Positions 44,023-53,232 of a stretch of 64,000 bases of DNA are shown here, piece after piece. Within the stretch, counting starts at the first letter, position 1. Every line of letters starts with the position of its first letter. The stretch is from a candidate division TM6 bacterium GW2011_GWF2_37_49 (lineage in GTDB: Bacteria; Babelota; Babeliae; Babelales; RVW-14), in NCBI GenBank assembly GCA_000989955.1, contig LBTE01000007.1, forward strand, positions 1 to 64,000, given 5' to 3'. The notes below the pieces were generated by a model, which saw nothing but the letters and a program-made list of their open reading frames with translations, made no database searches and was not told the DNA's origin. Made by a program: the position numbers and the translations under genes.

Positions 44023-44628
44023 TCATTTTGATTTTGATGAAATTTCTTGTTGAATTATCTTGGCCACAGATCGAATTGATTTTTCAAGATCGTCGTTTAG
44101 TACGTGATACTGAAAAAAAGGCTCATCAGCTTCTTGAGCTATTTCATTTTCTGCAATTTGCACCCTTTTATATAATGTTGTTTTATCTTCGGTGTTTCTT
44201 TGTTCAAGCCGTTGACGCAAAGCCTCAATACTTGGAACAGTCAACCAAATTGTTACAGAATCTGGCAAAATATTGTTTTTAAAATTTTTTGCCCCGGCAC
44301 GGTCAGAGATCATGATTAGTGATTTTCCGGATTTTAGCTTTGAAATAATTGTGGCTGGCGAGCCGTAATAATTGCCGTCGTATTCCGTTGTTTCAAGAAA
44401 ATAATGTTCGTTTTTTAAAGCTAAAAATTCGCTTGTTGAAATAAAATTATAATCTTTGCCAAAAACTTCACATGTCCTAGGTTTTCTGGTTGTAAATGTT
44501 ATCACTTTTTCGATAGAAATTAAATTTTGCAAAAATTTAACGACGCCCGCTGTCACAGACGTTTTTCCGGCTCCTGACGGAGCCGCTATGATAAATAACT
44601 TGCCCTTTAATTTGGCATTTTTCAACAT
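44023..44628 (-). CDS. gmk: Guanylate kinase
   Basis: 201 aa, normal. Phosphorylates GMP to GDP with ATP. P-loop IIAAPSGAGKTSV (~13-25), the GMP-binding 'ITFTTRKPRTCEVFGKDYNFIS' and 'FLETTEYDGNYYGSP', then 'VTIWLTVPSIEALRQRLEQRNTEDKTTLYKR' in the lid. The stop codon touches a dispersed repeat. No rpoZ or other usual neighbour follows. Confidence 0.96.
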   Translation of the reverse strand: MLKNAKLKGKLFIIAAPSGAGKTSVTAGVVKFLQNLISIEKVITFTTRKPRTCEVFGKDYNFISTSEFLALKNEHYFLETTEYDGNYYGSPATIISKLKSGKSLIMISDRAGAKNFKNNILPDSVTIWLTVPSIEALRQRLEQRNTEDKTTLYKRVQIAENEIAQEADEPFFQYHVLNDDLEKSIRSVAKIIQQEISSKSK

Positions 44629-44806
44629 AAAATCCTTTTCAGCATGAAAACCTAAACACTCATCGCATTTTATTTTATCTTATTTTTATGATATAAATTA
44701 ATGGTTGGTTGAAATTGCGTAGGATATGGTATTTCAGCAATCATTTGTGCATTTGTAAATATTAAAAACTTGATGTTTGTTAAACTCTAATTAAGCGTGA
44801 AAAAAG

Positions 44807-46666
44807 ATGTTAAAAAAAATTTTAAGTTTCATATTTTTAAGCTTGATGTTGGTTGTAGGTGCATCGGCAGCATCGGTGCCTAGCATTATACAAACTGCCA
44901 GTGTTTACCGTATAAACATAGAAAAATTGGCATTGTATAACGTTTTATTGAATGCTAAAAAAATTATATCAAACAATTATCTTGAAATAGTCGAAATTGG
45001 CGATGGCCAGGATCTGCGAGAAGCCTTGTCGCTTATAAATAAAGAAATAGCCTTATTTACAGAGATTGTTGATGGATTTAATAAAGGCAAAAATCCACTC
45101 ATACAGCTTAAATTTATGGCTTTGTGCAACTATTTTAAAAATCGTGAAGCGGTTGAGCCGCGCCATCTAAGAATTTTTGAAAATAAAGTGTATAAATTCG
45201 ATGATTGTATTCAAAAATATGTTGCAGAGCGTCGCGCTGTACTATCAAATGATGAAATAGCGTTATGCGAAAAGATTTTTCAGTTCAATGAAATTTTGGT
45301 CTCTTGTTGTTTGAATTATGAATATTTTGATATCGATGTTTTTGACAGAGTTGTCGACTGGACCGTTCATAGACCAGTTGAAGCCATGAAGGCTCATCCG
45401 TATATTACGGCCGCGGTTGTTATTACAATCGTTACAATCATTTCTATTTATTTGTATAAACGGTCGCAACGTCAGAGTGGTGATATTGGTGGAACTGCTA
45501 TTTCTGCAGATGCAATTGTGGCGCAAAAATCTGTGGAAAAACAGCATGCAGCTTGGTGTGCCAAGCATGCACTGATGAATCTTAAGGCCGCATTGGATGG
45601 AAAAAATGGAGTATTAACTGAAGAGCAAAGGACTGCGGCCGAGGAGCAATGGGCCGATCAAGTTGCCGAAATGATAAAAGCTGAAAATTCTGAACATGTG
45701 ATTGAATCTAGGCGTGCAAATTTAGATTATCAGCGCAAACAAATAGTCGATGCTAAAGCCGAAATTGCTGCATTAGAAGCTAAATATTCGCAATTTCCAA
45801 CACGTAGTTTTGTGGATTGGCTTACTGGTAAAGAAAGCCCTGATATATCACGTCAACGGCAAGAGTGCTTGGATCATGTTTATGAAAAGCGTGCTAGAGT
45901 AGCAGATTTACAAAGCCGACTTGATCGTAGTGAGCGTGATATACGTTATGCAGCTCAATTGCTAGCTTGTGCCCAGAGCCCTAACCCAGAAATACGAAAG
46001 GGGGTATTTAATAATATTCCTGGTGATTATGTAGAACGTTTATTAGATATTGAAGCAAAGAAAGTTAGTGATCAACACTGGCAAAATACGTATTTAATTA
46101 GCGAAACAACGCAATTAAGTCGATTTCGAGTAAAACCGGAAGAGGTAGCATCACAAATGGCTTTGGCGAAAAACTATTTGGAATCATGCAAAGAAGTTGA
46201 AGACTTTGAGTTTGATGGTGCAGCGAAGCCTGACCCTTTTGACTCTGGGGTTTGGACGTATTTTGTTAGGCCATTGTTACGTGATAGAGGAAAGATTGTT
46301 GATGGAAGTATTACGCCGCAATTGATCGAAGATGCTATTTTAAAAATGAATTTGACTATTGGTGGAGATGCAAGTGTAAGAGTGCGTTCAGCCGATGGTG
46401 AGGATGTATTTTTACGTAATAGGGTTGGCCTAATTGATGCTCGCCAAAGTTTGTGGGAGAATGGAACACCTATTCATTTTATCGTTAATCTAGGCCGTAT
46501 TGGCATGGGAGGTGTAGGGGCCCAAGGTGGATTTTTGCATTGGATTTATTACAGAGCTTATAAAGAAGGTGATAAAATAAAGCTTGCTTATGCCGATTCT
46601 TTTAACGACAATCATGATAATACTTGGGTCACTAGAGCTTTGTATGATTTTTTTAAAACGAGATAA
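44807..46666 (+). CDS. Exported Josephin-like cysteine protease candidate 1
   Basis: 619 aa. Signal peptide MLKKILSFIFLSLMLVVGASA, a helical N-domain, a possible membrane helix (~205-223, 'PYITAAVVITIVTIISIYLY'), then EKQHAAWCAKHALMNLKAAL with Cys251. This resembles the catalytic motif of ataxin-3/Josephin deubiquitinases (EKQ-x4-C-A-x-H-x-L-x-N-L). A long coiled coil (~270-390) is inserted before 'GGFLHWIYYRAY' with His578 and 'YADSFND' with Asp597, the expected HW and D/N elements. All three catalytic residues are therefore in order. In a host-associated bacterium a secreted deubiquitinase is plausible; the family call is from motifs only. Tandem paralogue downstream. Confidence 0.6.
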   Translation: MLKKILSFIFLSLMLVVGASAASVPSIIQTASVYRINIEKLALYNVLLNAKKIISNNYLEIVEIGDGQDLREALSLINKEIALFTEIVDGFNKGKNPLIQLKFMALCNYFKNREAVEPRHLRIFENKVYKFDDCIQKYVAERRAVLSNDEIALCEKIFQFNEILVSCCLNYEYFDIDVFDRVVDWTVHRPVEAMKAHPYITAAVVITIVTIISIYLYKRSQRQSGDIGGTAISADAIVAQKSVEKQHAAWCAKHALMNLKAALDGKNGVLTEEQRTAAEEQWADQVAEMIKAENSEHVIESRRANLDYQRKQIVDAKAEIAALEAKYSQFPTRSFVDWLTGKESPDISRQRQECLDHVYEKRARVADLQSRLDRSERDIRYAAQLLACAQSPNPEIRKGVFNNIPGDYVERLLDIEAKKVSDQHWQNTYLISETTQLSRFRVKPEEVASQMALAKNYLESCKEVEDFEFDGAAKPDPFDSGVWTYFVRPLLRDRGKIVDGSITPQLIEDAILKMNLTIGGDASVRVRSADGEDVFLRNRVGLIDARQSLWENGTPIHFIVNLGRIGMGGVGAQGGFLHWIYYRAYKEGDKIKLAYADSFNDNHDNTWVTRALYDFFKTR

Positions 46667-46694
46667 TTTTAAGTTTTATTAAGCGTGAAAAAAG

Positions 46695-48002
46695 ATGTTA
46701 AAAAAGGTTTTAAGTTCCTTATTTTTGACCTTGGCTTTAGTTATAGGCGCATCGGCAGTAGTGGCGCCTAGCATTGTGACATCGGCCAATCCTTACCGTA
46801 TAAAAATAGAAAATTTGGCATTGCGTGTCTTTTTGTGCGATGCCAAGCAATATTTCGAATCAATGCCAAATTTAACAGTTTTGAATGCGATTGAGGCCGA
46901 ATTAATCAGGTTAGACAAGATAGTGGACTGGTTTAATCACGGCAAATTTATTTTTATGCACCAAAAGTTCGTGGCGACAAGTAATGCATTTAAAGCTAAA
47001 AAATGCAGCGAAATTGGAGCTAGCGACCTGAGGTTTTTGAGATCTAGGCTGGAAAATTTTGATAAAGTTCTAAAAAATTATTCAAAGCAATACAAGAATT
47101 CGTCGTCATCTGACGAAGCGGTGTTGCTTGAAGACATTACGCACCTAATCACATTTTTACAGGAACAATTATTAAAAGATGATGTTTTCGGCATAGATTT
47201 CATTGATAATTTTATAGATACTGCATTTGTAAGGCCTTTTGAGTGGGGTAAAAAAAATCCTGAAATCCTTGTAACGGCTGCACTGTTGCCGCTGACTCTG
47301 GGTGGCATTTATAAAATTATAAATGTATCAGATACATCTGACGATATAATAGTTTCTGACTTCATGAAAGCTAATATTCCTGCGGATGTTTTTGAACAGA
47401 AATATATTGCAAGGCAAGAAGGGGCTTCTTGCGGCGGTGTTGCAGTTGCAAGGGCTTTGCAGCGAATATTAAAGATTCCTGAAGGTCAGACCGTAGCGTT
47501 TCGTAATCAAAAATTTAAAGAGTGGGATGCTTGGATGCGCGCAAGAAAATCTGAAACTGATTTAGCAAAAATACCTGTTGGCTCGTTCCAAATTTTTAAC
47601 TGGATTGATAACAATGATGTGGAAGATTTAATTAATCTAGAAAATATTAAATTAAGCACAAATAATCAATCAAACATTGTATTTGTTGATTATTCACACA
47701 TGTTATTGGACATTGTAAGAAAGCGTTTCGCCTTATCCATGGATGGCGAAAAAACTAAATTATTCAGTGGTGCAATTCCACAAATTAATGTAGTTGTGGG
47801 GCCGATTAGGCGAACGACTAAGCCTGACGGTGGGGCTCACTTTTTGCACTACGAAATTACACGATCTGGAGGTGGTTCTGCGTGGTTTCACATTTGCAGC
47901 GAAGACTCTCTTCATCTCGATCAAAGAAGTCAATGGGGCGCTGAGTTTTTATATAATTATTTTATGGCAAACAGCATGGATGAATGGCTGGCGATGCGGT
48001 AA
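46695..48002 (+). CDS. Exported papain-fold cysteine protease candidate 2
   Basis: 435 aa, paralogue of the gene before it: the leader ('ATTAAGCGTGAAAAAAGATG' upstream), signal peptide (MLKKVLSSLFLTLALVIGASA) and N-domain (~25-225) align. Catalytic motif ARQEGASCGGVAVARAL with Cys246, then 'GGAHFLHYEITR' with His385 and 'ICSEDS' with Asp404, at the spacing of papain-like enzymes. It lacks the long coiled coil of the first copy and its Cys motif reads SCGG rather than WCAKH, so specificity may differ. Twenty-eight bases separate it from the upstream gene; they probably form one transcript. Confidence 0.58.
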   Translation: MLKKVLSSLFLTLALVIGASAVVAPSIVTSANPYRIKIENLALRVFLCDAKQYFESMPNLTVLNAIEAELIRLDKIVDWFNHGKFIFMHQKFVATSNAFKAKKCSEIGASDLRFLRSRLENFDKVLKNYSKQYKNSSSSDEAVLLEDITHLITFLQEQLLKDDVFGIDFIDNFIDTAFVRPFEWGKKNPEILVTAALLPLTLGGIYKIINVSDTSDDIIVSDFMKANIPADVFEQKYIARQEGASCGGVAVARALQRILKIPEGQTVAFRNQKFKEWDAWMRARKSETDLAKIPVGSFQIFNWIDNNDVEDLINLENIKLSTNNQSNIVFVDYSHMLLDIVRKRFALSMDGEKTKLFSGAIPQINVVVGPIRRTTKPDGGAHFLHYEITRSGGGSAWFHICSEDSLHLDQRSQWGAEFLYNYFMANSMDEWLAMR

Positions 48003-48007
48003 TTTTA

Positions 48008-48583
48008 CTACGCAAAAAGCAGGTTAGGTAGTTCAAACATTAACTCGAATTCTCGTTTGGATGTCTTTAGTGCTAAGACAGGGTACACAATGTCGGCGCC
48101 TAATATTTCTTCATCTGGTAAGATTGGGTAGCCAAGAGTTAGCACTTCAGAAAGCGTGCCATTGACTGCGTCAAAAAGCAAAATCTGAAGTCGTCGATCA
48201 TCATTTGTATCAGTAGCAACGATGTCTGTGGACTTGTTCCATACAGTTATAAAAACAAAATTATCACTATGTCCACATGGATTAGCGTGTATTTGTGCTG
48301 CTGCTCCAATATCTAGAGAAATCCAACAAAGTTTTACGTCTGTTGTGCTTTCATCTAGATTTAATTTTTCATACAATACTGAAACTCTTTCGTACTTGTA
48401 ATCTAATACAAATTTAAATCTTTTACATGGAGATATTATAGTTATCAAATCATCGGAGTATTCCATTCCTTGATAATGTGCTTTGATAATTTGTGGAGCA
48501 ATTGTATTCATTGCTGGCAGTTGATTAGAAAACAACGAAGTTAAAAAACTTAATAAAAACAATGATTTTTTTATGCTTTTCAT
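48008..48583 (-). CDS. Exported protein, function unknown
   Basis: 191 aa with a signal peptide (MKSIKKSLFLLSFLTSLFSNQLPAMN). The mature chain is predicted mostly beta, with alternating hydrophobic strands ('RFKFVLDYKYERVSVLYEKL', 'VKLCWISLDIGAA', 'NFVFITVWN', 'RRLQILLFDAVNGTLSEVLTL'); this could be a beta-propeller fragment or a jellyroll. Not recognised. Convergent with the protease pair. Confidence 0.65.
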   Translation of the reverse strand: MKSIKKSLFLLSFLTSLFSNQLPAMNTIAPQIIKAHYQGMEYSDDLITIISPCKRFKFVLDYKYERVSVLYEKLNLDESTTDVKLCWISLDIGAAAQIHANPCGHSDNFVFITVWNKSTDIVATDTNDDRRLQILLFDAVNGTLSEVLTLGYPILPDEEILGADIVYPVLALKTSKREFELMFELPNLLFA

Positions 48584-48700
48584 AATATTATAATTTTCGA
48601 TTAGTTTTGTTTTTTATTATTTAGACATGTTTTGATTGTATCTTTTTTATAATCAAAATCAATATAATTTGGCATAGTAGTTTAATAGAAAATAAATAGT

Positions 48701-48863
48701 CATGTCAAAATACCGATTTACAGGGCCATACATTGATCTTGCTTGTTTAAATAGCCGACTGCATCAGTCTTACAAAGAAAATAACAATTTTTTAGATGCG
48801 GCCTACAAGCAGCGATTGAGAGCTGATTTACGAATGAGTTTTAGAAAAATTGCAAAAAGTGCC
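48701..48863 (-). repeat. Dispersed ~160-bp intergenic repeat, copy 9
   Basis: Inverted orientation: the right end reads CAGGGCCATACATTGATC, the core TTTTTTAGATGCGGCCTAC, and the left end AAATTGCAAAAAGTGCC. A 76-codon open frame happens to run through it but the sequence is that of the repeat. TTATACT (~48882-48891) after it could be the -10 of proS. Confidence 0.83.
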
Positions 48864-48941
48864 CGCGTCTTTTTAAAAACGTGTTATACTTTACATGCGT
48901 TTAAATTTTTTATTATTGATCTGAAAAATTGAGTTGAAAGC

Positions 48942-50375
48942 ATGGAAAAATTACCCGATATAAATCAAAATTTTGCTGAATGGTACCAAGAGGTTATTTA
49001 TCAGGCAGGCATGATTGATCAAAGCCCGGTCAAGGGGACTTTTGTGATTATGCCGTATGGATACGCTATTTGGGAGAATCTACAAGCGGTGCTTGATAAA
49101 AAAATCAAGGAAACTGGTACGCAGAATGCCTATTTTCCGCTCTTTATTCCAGAATCATTTTTGAAAAAAGAGGCAAAGCACGTTGAAGGCTTTGCGCCTG
49201 AATTAGCTGTAGTTACTCATGCGGGTGGTCAAAAACTTGAAGAGCCTCTTGTTGTGCGGCCAACCTCTGAAACAATGATCTATTACATGTTTTCGCGTTG
49301 GATAAAATCTTGGCGCGATCTGCCTTACAAGGTTAATCAATGGGCAAACGTTGTACGTTGGGAAATGCGTCCACGGGCCTTTTTGAGGACAACAGAGTTT
49401 TTGTGGCAGGAAGGCCACACCGCACATGCTACACACGCTGAGGCCGATGATATGGCCAAGCAGGCGTTAGATATTTATAAATTTATTTTAGAAGAATATT
49501 TGGCTATTCCCGTGATTAGCGGCATAAAATCTGATAGCGAAAAGTTCGCAGGAGCGCATTGCACCTACACCAATGAAGGCTTGATGCCTGACGGCAAGGC
49601 GCTGCAAATGTGTACTTCTCACGTGCTCAATCAAAGCTTTTCAAGCTCGTTTGATATCAAATTTCAGGATGTTGATGGACAAGTAAAAACACCAATCTGC
49701 TCATCGTGGGGCTTTACTACACGTACGATTGGCGCTTTGGTTATGACGCATGGCGACCAGGCCGGGCTTGTAATGCCGCCTAAAATCGCTCCAATTCAGG
49801 CCGTTATTATTCCTATCTTAAAGGCTGATGCAGACAAAGCATTAGTGTTGCAAAAAGTTGAATACGTCAAGCAAATGCTTACTCAGGCAGGCATGCGTGT
49901 TGTTGCTGATTTGGATGAAACCAAAACGCCTGGTGCCAAATTTTATGACTGGGAGCTAAAAGGTGTGCCAGTTCGCATAGAAATTGGGCCAAAAGATGTT
50001 GAAAAGAATCAGGCCGTCCTAGTTAACAGAGTTGAACAGGATAAAACAAAGAAAAAGCAGTTTGTTGCAATTGATGGGATAAATGCATCACTTGAAAAAT
50101 TGTTATTCGACATACAAATAAACTTGTTTGAATCAGCAAAAAAACGGTTGCAGGCCAAATATTTTGAAGCTGAAAAAATGACTGACTTTGGTCCTAAAAT
50201 GGATTCAGAAAATGGAATGTACCAAGTTGGGTGGTGTGGTGATGCAAAATGTGAAGCCGAACTTAAGGCCTACAAAGCCACGATTAGATGCCTTCTAAAT
50301 GAACAAAAACATGAAACTTGTTTTTGTTGCTCCAAATTAAGTAACGTTGACGTTGTAGTTGCTAAAGCTTACTAA
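48942..50375 (+). CDS. proS: Proline-tRNA ligase, eukaryote/archaeon type
   Basis: 477 aa. It is much shorter than the usual bacterial enzyme (~570 aa) because it lacks the editing insertion and carries instead a C-terminal zinc-like domain ending 'CFCCSKLSNVDVVVAKAY', as in archaeal and eukaryotic ProRS. Class II motifs are clear: 'GTFVIMPYGYAIWENLQAVLD' (motif 1), 'RWEMRPRAFLRTTEFLWQEGHTAHAT' (motif 2) and 'GFTTRTIGALVMTHGDQAGLVMPPKIAPIQAVIIPI' (motif 3 and anticodon domain start). Such ProRS types occur in several bacterial lineages by old transfer. Confidence 0.95.
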   Translation: MEKLPDINQNFAEWYQEVIYQAGMIDQSPVKGTFVIMPYGYAIWENLQAVLDKKIKETGTQNAYFPLFIPESFLKKEAKHVEGFAPELAVVTHAGGQKLEEPLVVRPTSETMIYYMFSRWIKSWRDLPYKVNQWANVVRWEMRPRAFLRTTEFLWQEGHTAHATHAEADDMAKQALDIYKFILEEYLAIPVISGIKSDSEKFAGAHCTYTNEGLMPDGKALQMCTSHVLNQSFSSSFDIKFQDVDGQVKTPICSSWGFTTRTIGALVMTHGDQAGLVMPPKIAPIQAVIIPILKADADKALVLQKVEYVKQMLTQAGMRVVADLDETKTPGAKFYDWELKGVPVRIEIGPKDVEKNQAVLVNRVEQDKTKKKQFVAIDGINASLEKLLFDIQINLFESAKKRLQAKYFEAEKMTDFGPKMDSENGMYQVGWCGDAKCEAELKAYKATIRCLLNEQKHETCFCCSKLSNVDVVVAKAY

Positions 50376-50396
50376 AAATATTAAACGGAAAATCTT

Positions 50397-51326
50397 ATGC
50401 AAAAAAGTGGCGATGTAACCGATTATGCGTCGAGTTTTTGTTCATATCTTTTAACTGAAAAAAGGGTTTTACAAAATACATATTTGGCTTACAAACGCGA
50501 TATCGAGCAGTTTTATCAGTTTTTGAAAAATAAACGGCTGAGTGTTCAAAATTGTAAGCTTGAGCATCTAAAAAATTTTCTAAAATGGTTAAAAACCAAT
50601 GGCTTAGCCGCAAAGAGTCTTTCTCGCAAAATAACATCACTGAAGCTGTTTTATTCCTTCTTAAATAAGCGACATAACGTAGAAAATTTTGCCGACTCAT
50701 TAATTTTTCCTAAAGTCGAACAGACTTTGCCAAATTATCTTTCTGAGCAAGAGATACAGCAGCTTCTTTTGACCGCTGACAAAGATATTTCGCTAAAAGG
50801 ACAGCGAAATAAGGTTATGATTTATTTATTATATGCAACTGGCATGCGAGTTTCTGAGTTGGTTAATCTAACATTTGATCAGATCCACTTTGATACAGGA
50901 TTCATTAATTTGATTGGCAAAGGCAATAAAGAACGTTCGATTCCGCTGCCAAAAAATATATTTAAATTGCTAAGGCATTATCAAGAAAATATATATCCAA
51001 AATTGTTATCCAAAGAAATGTTGATTAGCCATAAATTAATTAATTATGTGTTTGTTTCAACGCAGAATAATGCCGTCAAGCCGATATCTCGACAGATGTT
51101 TTGGATGGCTTTAAAAAAAGTGCTTGTTAAAGCCTCAATTTTTAAAAATATATCTCCGCACAGCTTGCGGCATTCGTTGGCAACACATCTTTTAAAAAAT
51201 GGAGCGGATGTTAGGTCATTGCAGCTTATTTTGGGGCATGAAAATTTGTCGACTGTTCAAATTTATACTCATCTTGAAGATCCTCAGGTCAGAAAAATTT
51301 ATGACAAAAAACATCCAAGAGCTTGA
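50397..51326 (+). CDS. Tyrosine recombinase XerC/XerD type, second copy
   Basis: 309 aa. Core-binding domain (1-105), then Arg in ATGMRVSE (~151), 'HSLRHSLATHLL' (~253-264), His in LGHENLSTVQIYTHL (~280) and the nucleophile Tyr ~289. All four catalytic positions are kept. Together with the recombinase at 6553 it would make the two-subunit dif resolvase. It lies 4 kb from the dif-like site at 54940. It starts 21 bases after proS. Confidence 0.93.
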   Translation: MQKSGDVTDYASSFCSYLLTEKRVLQNTYLAYKRDIEQFYQFLKNKRLSVQNCKLEHLKNFLKWLKTNGLAAKSLSRKITSLKLFYSFLNKRHNVENFADSLIFPKVEQTLPNYLSEQEIQQLLLTADKDISLKGQRNKVMIYLLYATGMRVSELVNLTFDQIHFDTGFINLIGKGNKERSIPLPKNIFKLLRHYQENIYPKLLSKEMLISHKLINYVFVSTQNNAVKPISRQMFWMALKKVLVKASIFKNISPHSLRHSLATHLLKNGADVRSLQLILGHENLSTVQIYTHLEDPQVRKIYDKKHPRA

Positions 51327-51365
51327 TTTGTCCGATCAACAGAATATATTGTTGAAAAGTTTCAG

Positions 51366-51824
51366 CTAATTAGATATATCATCTATAGCCTTTTTGAAAT
51401 TTGTTTTTTTTTCCCCTAATCTTTTTATAAATACTCCGGAATCAATAAGTTTGCCATCAATGCTTTGTACATCAAGTTTTATGCTGTTAGGGTTATTGGA
51501 AGGGACTGAAGATCTAATTATAAACTTAAAATCTTTGATGTTTGTCAAATCAATTCTGATTACATTCCCTGACCACGAACCAATTGGGTATGGGCGTATA
51601 TTAACGTAGTTTGAAATGTCTGAAGCATTAATTGTTTTTGTTGAATTGGATGCAACTGAATTGGACGCAACTAAATTGGAAGATAATAAATCGGTATAGT
51701 AATAAAAATCTATGCCAGTTATTAGTGATGAATTGTTGGTTACTACATAGGTTTTTACAGCATTTGCTGTTGACGTTGCAAAAACAACTGCTAAAACAAT
51801 AAAAAATTTTGAATAATTATTCAT
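51366..51824 (-). CDS. Exported protein, function unknown
   Basis: 152 aa from the ATG at 51824, which follows AAGGAGATCTT; the longer frame to 51842 includes that site. Signal peptide MNNYSKFFIVLAVVFATSTANA. The mature chain is rich in Ser, Asn and beta strands ('SNLVASNSVASNSTKTINASDISNYVNI') with a Val-Ala-Ser-Asn-Ser direct repeat. Not recognised. Convergent with the xer gene. Confidence 0.65.
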   Translation of the reverse strand: MNNYSKFFIVLAVVFATSTANAVKTYVVTNNSSLITGIDFYYYTDLLSSNLVASNSVASNSTKTINASDISNYVNIRPYPIGSWSGNVIRIDLTNIKDFKFIIRSSVPSNNPNSIKLDVQSIDGKLIDSGVFIKRLGEKKTNFKKAIDDISN

Positions 51825-52047
51825 AAGATCTCCTTTTTCCAAAACACAACCAAATCCTAACTGTTGCCAGATTAATAATTGTGTATAACTCGTGTCAAAT
51901 ATTTTAATTTATTTGAGTTGCGAGTTTCTTAGTATATTTTATGGCTTGGCTGATACCTTGCTATTTTGTATACTAATTAAAGTTTGTAAGAGTGTGATAT
52001 AAACGATAAATTTAATAAATTAAGACTAAATTGAGGGATGCAAAATT

Positions 52048-53169
52048 ATGGATGGCAAATTTATTGTCACGCAAAAAGAGTTACTAGGGCTTTTGTCTGC
52101 TATGCAACCGATCTGTAATAAAAAAACAACGCTTGATGTAACTGAGTCCATTTTTTTTCAGGTGGCGCCACGCGAACTTACGCTTAAAGCGACAGATTTG
52201 GAAATTAGCCTGCAGTCAAGTATGCTTATTGATAGCAATTTAACTGAAACCATGAGCTTTTTGATATCAGGTAAGCGCATTTTTGAAATAATCAAAGAAA
52301 TGGATGGAAATATCGAATTTTTCGTTCATGAAAATCAGCTCGCATTGAAGTCTGGAGGGGTAGATTTAGCTCTTAACATTAAGGGAGCTGAGGAGTTTCC
52401 ACCATTCCCAGAACGAATTGAAAATTTAATGAATTTTAAAGCAGCATTTATTTTGCAAATGTTAAACAAAGTTGCTTTTTTGATTCCGCAAAACAATGCA
52501 AATATCGCATTAAACGGGATGTTGCTTGAGATTAATAATGAACAAATGAATATGGTCGTAACAGATGGTCACAGCCTTGCTCAGGTTGTGACAAAGAAGT
52601 ATACTCTGGCTGAAGAAAAAAGATGGTTGATGCCAAAAAGGGCGGTTCTTGAGCTTAAAAAGTTATTTGAGAGCAGTAGCCAGGAAGAGGATATTTTTTT
52701 GGGCACTTGTGGAAATCAATTAGTATTTTCAGGTAAAAATTTTAACTTTTTTACAAAGCTTATTTCAGATCCATTTCCTCAATACAAGCCTGTGATGGAT
52801 AAAGAAGGCTTTATGCCTGCAGCGATGTCTAAAGATGCCTTCTTAAAAACATTGAAACGCACTAGCTGCTTGCTGGCAGGGCAATTTGTTTCATCAACAT
52901 TTCGATTTACGCCAGGTCTATTAAAAGTAAGTATGCATAACAAAGAAGTTGGTAAGCTTGATGAAGAGTTGTTGTTAGAAAATTATGCAGCACAAGATGT
53001 CGAAAGCCGATTTTACGCTCCGTATCTTTTAAATGGATTACAAGCATTTTCAGAAAAAAATTTACAGTTTTTTATCAAAAATGGCGCTAAGCCAATTATA
53101 TTTGAATCGCAGGAAGGTGATATCGTTCAAACATATCTCGTAATGCCTGTATCAATTTCTCAAAACTAG
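52048..53169 (+). CDS. dnaN: DNA polymerase III beta sliding clamp
   Basis: 373 aa, normal. DnaN forms the ring-shaped clamp that tethers polymerase. Three repeated domains can be followed; the start 'FIVTQKELLGLLSAMQPICNKKTTLDVTESIFFQV', 'VVTDGHSLAQVV' in the middle and the C-terminal 'YLVMPVSI' (usual end Y.-.-MPM-R) are clear landmarks. RBS TGAGGGATG precedes it. It is followed by recF, the normal order, but dnaA is far away. Confidence 0.96.
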   Translation: MDGKFIVTQKELLGLLSAMQPICNKKTTLDVTESIFFQVAPRELTLKATDLEISLQSSMLIDSNLTETMSFLISGKRIFEIIKEMDGNIEFFVHENQLALKSGGVDLALNIKGAEEFPPFPERIENLMNFKAAFILQMLNKVAFLIPQNNANIALNGMLLEINNEQMNMVVTDGHSLAQVVTKKYTLAEEKRWLMPKRAVLELKKLFESSSQEEDIFLGTCGNQLVFSGKNFNFFTKLISDPFPQYKPVMDKEGFMPAAMSKDAFLKTLKRTSCLLAGQFVSSTFRFTPGLLKVSMHNKEVGKLDEELLLENYAAQDVESRFYAPYLLNGLQAFSEKNLQFFIKNGAKPIIFESQEGDIVQTYLVMPVSISQN

Positions 53170-53232
53170 ATTAGAACGAGCGAAAGGTTTGTAGGTTTAT
53201 TGCTCAAACCTTTCGTTTCAGAGGTATTTTAC

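Noticed and set aside
48702-48932. Open frame of 76 codons that could look like a small basic protein before proS
   Set aside because: It lies within a copy of the dispersed repeat and matches the repeat's DNA blocks; other copies keep no frame.
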